From NCBI RefSeq assembly GCF_000003195.3, contig NC_012876.2, positions 57,840,407 through 57,904,406 of the forward strand: a stretch of 64,000 nt of DNA, read 5' to 3'. Each line of letters begins with the position of its first letter. Position 1 is the first letter of the stretch. The notes beneath the pieces were generated by a model, which had not been told where the DNA came from, ran no database searches, and was given only the letters and a program-made list of their open reading frames with translations. A program made the position numbers and the translations under genes. The DNA is from Sorghum bicolor (taxonomy: Eukaryota > Streptophyta > Magnoliopsida > Poales > Poaceae). Of this stretch, positions 56,361 through 64,000 are shown one piece after another.

Positions 56361-57459
56361 ATGGGCCTCCTCGACCAGCTCTGGGACGAGACGGTGGCCG
56401 GCCCGCGGCCGGACTCCGGCCTCGGCAGGCTCCGCAAGTACTCCTCCTTCTCCCCCTCCTCCTCCTCCTCCTCCTCGTCGTCCTTCCCGCCGGCCCCCGC
56501 TCCCGCCGCGGCCACGTCCGACGCGCCGGCGCCGGCGGTGACGCGCAGCATCACCATCGCCCGCCCGCCGTCGCTCTCCGTCGACGCCTCGCCGCGCGCC
56601 GAGTCCTACAGCTCCTCCGTCCCGTCCTCCCCGGCCACCACGCCCGACTCGCCGTTCGCCACAGGTGGGCTCGCCCGCCTCTGTTTCTTCTTGGTGCTCG
56701 CCCCATTCTTGGGGTAAAAAAATCGTTTTTTTTTTTGTTTTGATATGGTCTGCCGTCCCCGCGCACTACTGCGCAGGATTGGATCTTCCGATGAAATGGG
56801 AGGAACGAAAAAAGTGTGTAAAGTTTGGCGTTTTATTCATGTTTTTTTTTCCTGCGCCTTCTTGAGCGCGACGCCGTCGCAGATCTGCCGCTAGCAGGAG
56901 TAGTTGGTAAACACCGCAAGATTTAGGTCGATGCGTAATACCTTCATGATTAACAGATGATGATTCGTGGGAATTCATCAGTGGGGAGGGAGAGTACAGT
57001 GTGATTGTCAGGTCTAGGAGACATTTGTTGGTGGGTTTGGTGCGTGATGACAAAGGGTTCATTCATCAGAAAGCAATGAGAACTTGTGCATGAAAGCATA
57101 TGCCTGACCCTCTGTTGTTGTTGTTGGTGGTGTGTTTGGTGGTGCAGCTACCACGCCCAAGACGGACGGCTGGAGGAGGTTCCGCCGGAAAACCAAGGTC
57201 TCCGATGGGCCGGAGCCCGCCGTCGGACCTAGGAGCCCCACCGTGTACGACTGGTTCGTCGTTCTCTGCCCACGCTCAGTTCATTTTCTTGTAATTGTAA
57301 TTTTACCACCACCTTGATGCATTAAACAGATCACAGTCCATGCATACATGTCTGGTTCTGAATCCTGACGATTCATAAATGGGAATATAATCCTGAAACA
57401 GCTCCTGTCCTGTCCCTGATTTGGTTTGCAGGGTGGTGATCAGTTCGTTGGACCGCTGA
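56361..57459 (+). CDS. Dormancy/auxin-associated (DRM1/ARP, auxin-repressed) protein, three exons
   Basis: This small plant family marks dormant buds and growth arrest and is repressed by auxin; its biochemical role is unresolved. Exons 56361-56664, 57148-57253 and 57432-57459 join in frame by GT...AG introns to 438 nt, or 145 residues. Family signatures are the start MGLLDQLWDETVAGP, then LGRLRK, a Ser/Pro-rich middle (a run of Ser codons made of TCC repeats), SITIARPPS, the block SSPATTPDSPF, WRRFRRKTK and the invariant C terminus YDWVVISSLDR. The Trp of YDW is split by the last intron, leaving a final exon of only 28 nt, so gene finders may miss the true end. The length fits the family. 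No membrane segment or signal peptide is seen. The gene looks intact. Confidence 0.92.
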
Positions 57460-58075
57460 GCTAGAACAAATCCAATCCAATCCAGCGCCAATAAGCAACC
57501 GATAGCAGAGGGCATGCGGTGCAGAGGAATCTAGATAGCGGTTTCTTTCTCGGGTCTATGAGGCAGCGTCGTGTGTTCTGTATACAGTATGTTTGTGTTC
57601 TTCTGTATTAGGATGGTGATGATGATGATCAGTTCGTGGGGGGTTAGAAGTGGGCGCCGATGTATCCTAGTTTGGCCTAGCCGACAGGCGTGTTCTTCAT
57701 TAGTTCTTGGATCTGGGGAAGAACTCTCGACATGGCATGCTCGCACGGCTGCCTGCTTTGTTTTCTACGTACCCTCCTCTTCAGTGTAATTACCCCAAGT
57801 AGTACTATTTTTACTGTAGACTACTCCTACTACTAGTGTTTGTGTGTGTGTGCCATGCAAAGCATGTGGCTCTGCTTTCTTCTGCTTGCCTGAAAATCTT
57901 GCGTTCCAACTGCAACAATAACGGATTACAAAGAGTGATGGTCCATGGACAGTATTTTTTTTTCATTGTTCATTCAGTGAATGCGTTTCTCTAGGTGACT
58001 TCCAACTTCCCAAGTCCGAATTGAGAAGCCAAGCCTGTTTTTTTTTTTTTTGACAAAGAGAAGCCGGCCTTGTTC
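57460..58075 (+). other. 3' UTR and downstream flank of the DRM1/ARP gene
   Basis: T-rich sequence typical of a 3' UTR, with a short GT run near 57838-57852. No other gene is seen. Confidence 0.5.
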
Positions 58076-58286
58076 ACTTTGCAAAAATTTTTGGCTTCGG
58101 GTACTGTAGCACTTTCGTTTGTTTGTGACAAATATTCTCTAATCTAACTAGGGTCAAAAGATTCTTCTTGCGATCTACAGGTAAACTGTGTAATTAGTTT
58201 TTATTTTTATCTATATTTAATGCTTCATGTATGTGTTCTAAGATTCGATGTGACAGAAAATCTTGAAAATTTTTGATAACAAGGCC
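58076..58286. mobile_element. Tourist-like MITE
   Basis: GGCCTTGTTCACTTTGC to TGATAACAAGGCC with the family interior (GTACTGTAGCACTTTCGTTT; ATCTATATTTAATGCTTCAT). Confidence 0.8.
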
Positions 58287-58398
58287 CAAGCCTGTTGACG
58301 CAACTCGGCAGCTGTGCTGCTCTCTTGTCGTTCTCTGCCATCGATCCAAAACTTGCTGCCTGTAACGAAATACTTGCCATATTCCATCCAAAAACTTA

Positions 58399-58640
58399 GG
58401 CCTTGTTTAGTTCTCAGAAAATTTTGCAAAATTTTTCAGATTCTTTGTCACATCAAATCTTTAGACGCATACATGAAGTATTAAATATAGACGAAAATAA
58501 AAACTAATTGTACAGTTTGGTCGGAATTGACGAGACGAATCTTTTGAGTCTAGTTAGTACATGTTTGGATAATATTTGTCAAATACAAACAAAAATAGTA
58601 CTATTCCTATTTTAAAAAAAATTTGGAACTAAACAAGGCG
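58399..58640. mobile_element. Tourist-like MITE
   Basis: It starts GGCCTTGTTTAGTTCTC after TTA and ends GGAACTAAACAAGGCG. It is inverted in interior relative to its left neighbour. Confidence 0.85.
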
Positions 58641-58912
58641 GCGGGTACCTCACCTCTGCGTGCGTGGACTTTATGCCATCCAAGAGTAGTACGCTGCATA
58701 TGGCCTGCCAGCAACCAATCCTAGCTTACAGTCTCTTTCTCGTCATCATTCGCTTATCCAGCCAATGAGCCAAAGCCAATGCACAGAGGTCCCCGATCCT
58801 AGTCATCGGGTCAAATCGACACGGGTGACACCTGATCTTTACAAAAAAAAAGTGCCATGCCCTCGTCCCAGTGGATCAGATCGGCAAGCACCAACAATCT
58901 AGGCCAATCTAG

Positions 58913-59125
58913 GGTCTTGTTTAGATCTAAATTTTTTTTGAGTTTTGACACTGTAGCATTTTTATTTTTATTTGATAAATATTATCTAATTATAGAGTAG
59001 CTAGACTTAAAAGATTCGTCTTGTGATTTTATAGATAAACTGTGCAATTAGTTATTTTTTTAATCTATATTTAATATTTCATGCATATGCCACAAGATTC
59101 GATACGATGAAGAATTTTGAGTTTT
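58913..59125. mobile_element. Tourist-like MITE, right end truncated
   Basis: GGTCTTGTTTAGATC start and typical interior (TGCCACAAGATTCGATACGA); the closing AACAAGGCC is absent. Confidence 0.75.
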
Positions 59126-60426
59126 TAGTCGGTAGCTAGTAGGTCAAAACAAAACGCCGGGACCATTGCCCGGCCGTGCTCAAAAGCGCGCTCGTCGCCC
59201 GGCAGCCGCGTGAGGTGGTGGCCTGATCCTGTCCGGGTGATCCCCCACCCCCACCCCTGGGGAGACACATGGATCTGCAGCTGGTTGGTCCGCTCGCACT
59301 GCATGCATGTCAGCGTGTGGTGGCACACCACCTGTGTACTGTGTATCCGCCCCGTAGCAGGGATTGGCTGCCATGCATCATGGTCCATGGATTGGAACGG
59401 GGACCGGAACATTCCATGTGAGAGCTTGGTCCTGCAGGGTCAGGTAGTCAGGCTGGTTGGTGCCCGGTCCGGTGGAGCGGAATTCTGGCGTCTCGTGCGC
59501 GAGCGGAGGCCGGGACGGGACCAACGACATCTCCTCCATCTCTCGCGCGTACGTCTCGGTGTACTGCCTGCAAGTTTGGACGGGATGGATGGATGGATGA
59601 ATGGATCGACGGCGATCCCCCCCTGGGTTGGTTGAACATTGAGGCCACGGCCGTAATTGCACGCACCCAACGGCAGATCATCAGTGTGATGAGACCGTTG
59701 CTTTCATTGTCGTCATTATTATTCCCTCTAATATTTGTCTCTGTTCTTGAAAAGTTTTCAATTCCTAAAATCCATGCTACCAAGAGCATCAATATCTATA
59801 ACATAAAATGAATAACTTATTAAAATTTATTCTATAAATAAATGTAATGGTACTAATTTGGTATCATAAATTTTAACTTTTTTTTAGAAATTTCGTTAAA
59901 GTTTAAAAAGTTTGACTTAAGATAACTTTAGAAATTAAAGTTTTCAAGGATAGCGAGAGTAATATACAAATACAAGTTGGCAAGGTATGGGCCGTTTCTT
60001 GGGATCATGTCGCCCTCGCGTGTTTGGTTGCACCACCCGACACCTTTTAGTCGTTGTCTCATCGCATGTTTAGACGCATATATGGGGTACTAAATATAAA
60101 CTATTTATACAAATCTAAATACACAAATTGAAACTATTTTACGTTACAATTTTTTTTAAAAAAATTAATTAGTCCATATTTTTGATAATGTGGTGCTACA
60201 GTAAACATGTGCTAATGATTGATTAAATTATTATCTCGCGGATTACTACAACTTTTGTGGTTTGTTTTATTTTTAGTATCTGGACACCACGTGTGACATC
60301 CGATATAACACTTCCTGAACTTGTGTCACTGCATCCAAATACACACCACAGCTTCATAGATCAGTACATGATGCAATTGCCGAGGCCTTACATATAGCAA
60401 ATTACGTACCACCTGTCAGCATCGAA
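59126..60426. other. Intergenic DNA, no gene recognised
   Basis: 59160-59660 is GC-rich with overlapping frames on both strands and no recognisable domain. 60020-60360 looks like a strongly decayed MITE (GTGGTGCTACAGTAAACATG). Confidence 0.45.
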
Positions 60427-60499
60427 GGGGACGTAGCTCATATGGTAGAGCGCTCGCTTCGCATGCGAGAGGCACGGGGTTCGATTCCCCGCGTCTCCA
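60427..60499 (+). tRNA. tRNA-Ala (anticodon CGC)
   Basis: 73 nt with a complete cloverleaf: acceptor GGGGACG/CGTCTCC plus discriminator A, D arm GCTC/GAGC, anticodon stem CTCGC/GCGAG with loop TTCGCAT (anticodon CGC at 60460-60462), and T arm with GGTTCGATTCC. The A-box-like TAGCTCATATGG and B-box GGTTCGATTCC are the internal Pol III promoters. A TTTT terminator follows at 60503-60506. CCA is not encoded, as expected for a nuclear gene. Confidence 0.96.
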
Positions 60500-60574
60500 T
60501 AGTTTTACGTTTTTGCTATTTTCTTCCCCTGCTGAGTTGAGTTCACACGCTCTGCTACGACTGAGACCGCTGAG

Positions 60575-60832
60575 TAGGGATGAAAACGGTACGGATATTT
60601 TCCGACCGAATTCGTTTAGAGAGGTTCAGATGTGTCCGTATCCGAGTCCGAATGTTTAACATCCGATACCGTATCCGAATACTTAAATTGTATATTTATG
60701 ATGTCGACATCCAATCATATCTTATCCGACATGATTGACATTATCCGTATTCGTATCTGAATACGACCAGAAATATGAAAACAAATATGATATCGGTGAT
60801 ATCCGTCCATATCCGATCCGTTTTCATCCCTA
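60575..60832. mobile_element. hAT-like MITE, 258 bp, with 8-bp duplication
   Basis: The termini TAGGGATGAAAACGG and CCGTTTTCATCCCTA are perfect inverted repeats. Flanking 8-mers CCGCTGAG (60567-60574) and CTGCTGAG (60833-60840) match at 7 of 8 bases. The interior is rich in ATCCG/CGGAT motifs. Confidence 0.88.
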
Positions 60833-60857
60833 CTGCTGAGTGTGATGTGAGCGTGTA

Positions 60858-61099
60858 GGCTTGTTTAGTTCCAAAAATTTTGCAAAATTTTTTAGATTTC
60901 CCGTCACATCGAATTTTTAGATGTATGCATGGAGTATTAAATATAGATAAAAATATAAAAACTAATTGCACAGTTTGGTCGGAATTGACGAGACGAATCT
61001 TTTGAGCCCAGTTAGTCCATAATTGGACAATATTTGTCAAATACAAACGAAAGTGCTACTATTCCTATTTTGCAAAAAAATTACGAAGTAAACAAGGCC
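60858..61099. mobile_element. Tourist-like MITE
   Basis: GGCTTGTTTAGTTCC to GTAAACAAGGCC with the usual interior (AATTGACGAGACGAATCTTT; ATAATTGGACAATATTTGTC). Confidence 0.83.
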
Positions 61100-61112
61100 C
61101 GGTGCTCCTTTA

Positions 61113-61255
61113 GGCCTTGTTTGGATGTTGTCGTATTCACATCAATTCATATGTGTTGAGGTGGATTGGAGTGGAATTTGAACTAAATTCCATTCCAATC
61201 CACACTAACACACATGGATGGATTAAAGTGAATATGACAACATCCAAACAAAGTC
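61113..61255. mobile_element. Short hairpin MITE (GGCCTTGTTTGGATG type)
   Basis: It starts GGCCTTGTTTGGATGTTGTC after TTA. The right half, ATATGACAACATCCAAACAAAG, is its inverted repeat. The two halves pair over most of their length. Confidence 0.8.
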
Positions 61256-61639
61256 TCATGGGATGATGAGGATGTGGTGAACATTTTGGCGACTCTGGTG
61301 CATGCTGACCGTGAGGACTCTGTGGCGTGGCACTTTGATTCAGAGGACCTTTTCCCTGTCTACGCCTGGATACCGCGGTGTCCGGTATGTTTTCCGCTTT
61401 GATGAGGATTGGGGACATTGAATTGCAAGGCTGTGTTGGAGAGTGCTGGAGCTGGAAAACTTGGTGGTCAGTCAGAACGAGTCCTAGAATGCAGCTCCGA
61501 CAGCCTGACGCAGCCGAAAATGGCTCTCCCGCCGCCACCGGAAATTCTGAAGCTCGGCGCATGGGGCTTTATCATGAGGGCCAAGCCGTCGTGGCGGGTA
61601 CTGTGATACGACGACCCTCTCCGTAGATAAAATAAAACA

Positions 61640-62860
61640 GCACTCAGTACTCAGTTGGGATACAATCGGATTACACGACCTCGGAGGAAGGGAGGTCTCG
61701 AGTTTAGCAGAGCAATCTAGGTGGAGAAGGGACGAATTGAGAACTAGGCAAGGCAAGGGACAAAGCTCTAGACCTAGAGAGAGAGAGAGGCAGGCCAGAG
61801 GAGGAGAGGAACTGAGGTAGGAGAAGACTGTTTTGAACTTCTGATAATCTCCTTAATACGATTCGTGCACCAAAAGAAGGCCAGCCAACGTGACCACGTC
61901 GCCCGCAATTCTCGACCGTCTGATCGGCCGGACCAGATCGGGCCGTTCTCTGTTATTTTGCAAAAAAAACCCTCACACTTTGTTGAAATATAACCCGTCG
62001 TCCAGACCACTCTCTCAGATTTTTATTCAAAATAGTCCTCAAACTTTACTAAAATTAAAGATCAATTCATATCAACCTGCATCTAGCCTGGGCTGGCCTC
62101 AAGCTTGCTGGACCTAAGTGGGCTGAATACGGCCATATATTATTTTTATTTTCCTATTAATTTTAATATTTTGTTTCGAAATAGAGATCTCCAAAAGTTT
62201 ATAAAAAATTATAAAAATTTCATAAAAATACCAACTAATTTTGTTGAGTTTCTTATGACTAGATCTATGCATTTAACTTAAAATATCATATGATTTAGTG
62301 TATTTTATTTGATAGATATATACATCTATAATTTTATGTCAGTGATTAATTTTTTGCTCATATCGCATATGAACTGAAAATATCTCCCCAAAATTAACTC
62401 TAAATAAATTCATACCCCTTTTCACAATCTTCGCTTTCTAATTCTCCCCACCTTAACTCTAAATCAATTCATACATTTTTCATAATCTTCTTTCCTAATC
62501 CTTTAATTTTATACTAACTCGTAATACAAAATAATCCAAAACAAATAATCGCTGACATACATATAGGAAGCCAAATATTTCACCATATATATGACATTCC
62601 GTACACTCACATATATGAATACATCATCTCACGTATGTAAACAAACAAAATGAATGCACTTAAAATGTATGCCACAGAAAGAAAAAAAATAAAAACATAT
62701 AGACACACGTACGACGCATAGCTAACCACATAAAACGGTAACGCCGCACACATTTCTAGTTCATTCGATGCCTGAACCCGGCTGCACCTTCATTCCTTTG
62801 TACTGCTTGTTTGCTATTGCTTTGGGTCTTCATGGGCTGGGCTGAACATGTCGGCCGTTC
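61640..62860. other. AT-rich DNA inside the LINE relic, no gene
   Basis: No coding region or complete transposon ends were recognised. It may be an unidentified insertion or a rearrangement. Confidence 0.4.
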
Positions 62861-63044
62861 GGCGTATCCCAAATTGGGATCGAAACTGATTCCACTCAGT
62901 TGAAAGAGGCTATTATTACATCGTCGTCCAGGGACTTGTCCATTGGCGGTGGCCCTTTTTTTTGGGAAATCCGTAGCTTTCTTCATGAGAATTTCAATTG
63001 TCTTAGCATTTGTGATGTTGTAAGATCATGTAACTCGTCTGGGC

Positions 63045-63267
63045 GTGCGAACTGATGTGGCTTGATTTTGTTTCTATTTCATTAGAACATTGTAATCGTG
63101 AAGCAAATGGTGTAGCCCATGAATTAGCTAGAGTAGCGCTTCCGGAGAAGCTTACATGTAATTGGGTCGATGAACCCCCTAGGTTTCTGCTAGGAGCTTT
63201 GGTGAACGATGTAACTGTCTTGCAAACTCAATAAAGTGCGCCAAATGGCTTCCTAAAAAAAAAAAAA
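63045..63267 (+). mobile_element. 5'-truncated LINE insertion with poly(A) tail and 13-bp TSD
   Basis: The insert encodes only the LINE C terminus (EANGVAHELARVAL; WVDEPPRFLL; VNDVTVLQTQ stop), then AATAAA near 63232 and an A-tract at about 63255-63267. The direct repeat AACTCGTCTGGGC flanks it (63032-63044 and 63266-63278, the right copy merging with the tail). This is the hallmark of target-primed reverse transcription. Confidence 0.88.
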
Positions 63268-63415
63268 CTCGTCTGGGCACGAGCTCGCTTCTTTGGGTAT
63301 GAGTTGGGACCTAGGTCACTTTTTTTTTGGTATGGGCTGACCCATCCCTGAATCTGTAACAAACTTGGTTGTTCGCAATTCGGCTGAGCTCTGCAAGGTC
63401 ATAGAGCCATATTAA

Positions 63416-64000
63416 GTGTCTTTTTTAAGGGTCTGGCACGGCTCCACTTCACCTCATTAATGATCTTGGTTTTTGGAGTTTTAGTTCCATAAACAGCTTT
63501 ATCGGTGGAGTTGGAGGTGTTTTGGTAAATCGTTTGGAAAAATATAGCTCCTTACTTAAAATATACTCTGACAGAACGTCACATAAGATGAGGTGAAGCC
63601 GGGAGAAGCCACTATTTTTAGCTCATTCGCACCCCAAAGCTATGTGAGAGCATGTTTTTAGAGGATTCGATGGTGGAACCATTTTATTTTACCTCATTTG
63701 GTAGAAAATGGCTCCAAACAACTCCTGAAGCCGTTGAAAAAGCCATACCAAATGAGGCTTAGACGGAGTCGTGACGTGAACAATATGATGATCAAAAGCC
63801 CAAGTGAGAAGTTAAAAGATTCCACAAGTCCACTCACGGCTTGTTCGTTTGGTTGATAAGCCATGACTGAAAATACTGTTTGCTAATTTATTGTGACCGA
63901 AAAACACTGCTGAAAATATTGGCAGATTCGACGAATAAATCTCAAGCGAAATGATTACAGCTTACACGGAAGTGATTAAGACACTCGTATATTACATTCC
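63416..64000. other. Intergenic DNA with MITE-like fragments
   Basis: No gene is seen. 63838-63970 (GGCTTGTTCGTTTGGTTGAT ... CTCAAGCGAAATGATT) resembles a widespread grass MITE also seen in part near 23460 and 54255. Confidence 0.5.

Larger units (their letters stand above)
61262..63415 (+). mobile_element. Decayed LINE relic (RT-RNase H linker and RNase H), interrupted
   Basis: Plus-strand blocks in LINE order: SVAWHFDSEDLF (61262-61380); PPPPEILKL then, after a frameshift, YHEGQAVVAG (61525-61625); DSTQLKEAI and RDLSIGGGPFF (62865-62960); VRSCN (to 63040); and HELASLGMSWDLG ... VTNLVVRNSAEL (63266-63415). These match the RNase H-like C terminus of plant L1-type LINEs. A block of about 1.2 kb (61626-62864, AT-rich, no gene) splits the domain. 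A second LINE is inserted at 63045. Confidence 0.65.

Noticed and set aside
55469..56557. Possible gene upstream of or antisense to the DRM1/ARP gene
   Set aside because: Frames on both strands are shadows of GC-rich promoter and exon sequence; the only coherent domain is the plus-strand DRM1/ARP product.
59160..59660. Possible GC-rich gene near the tRNA
   Set aside because: Open frames on both strands lack a domain, splice sites or a consistent start; nothing supports a product.

Overview
This is nuclear DNA from a grass, most likely Sorghum or a close panicoid relative. Genes have GT-AG introns, exons near genes are GC-rich, the MITE load is high (many Tourist-like copies that start GGCCTTGTTTAGTT), and LTR retrotransposons are nested. 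The species name is inferred from the repeats, not proven.

Layout: 1-6.5 kb is gene-poor and holds MITEs, two long hairpins, a C25 homopolymer and a possible Pack-MULE. A six-exon J-domain co-chaperone gene lies at 7.5-8.9 kb (+). An 11,971-bp Ty3/gypsy (Tat-like) element occupies 10,076-22,046 (+), with 460-bp LTRs and a perfect GTAAG target duplication. Its gag-pol frame is interrupted by five in-frame stops. Between pol and the 3' LTR, on the opposite strand, is a separate six-exon gene with its own TATA box and poly(A) signal. 22-25.2 kb holds a LINE with a 5' inversion and an O-methyltransferase fragment. A CACTA-like DNA transposon spans 25.8-28.5 kb. A degenerate Ty1/copia composite of the form LTR-internal-LTR-gag-LTR lies at 29.3-34.9 kb (-).

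At 36.1-39.5 kb (+) is a two-exon CC-NB-ARC-LRR resistance-type gene carrying a single-base frameshift just after its P-loop. At 40.9-49.0 kb is a young Ty1/copia element (239-bp LTRs with two differences, perfect GACTG target duplication, intact pol). At 49.2-51.9 kb (-) is a 2.7-kb internally deleted relative of the gypsy element, with 408-bp LTRs and a perfect ATCGT duplication. A three-exon dormancy/auxin-associated (DRM1/ARP) gene is at 56.4-57.5 kb (+), a tRNA-Ala(CGC) gene at 60.4 kb, and a LINE-in-LINE nest at 61.3-63.4 kb.

Host genes are therefore few: J protein, NLR, DRM1/ARP and tRNA-Ala. The rest is layered transposable elements. The most unusual object is the intron-bearing, antisense, self-promoted gene inside the gypsy element. 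The gypsy element and its deleted relative share LTR ends, primer site, polypurine region and a 70-bp tandem repeat, which suggests that one depends on proteins of the other family.
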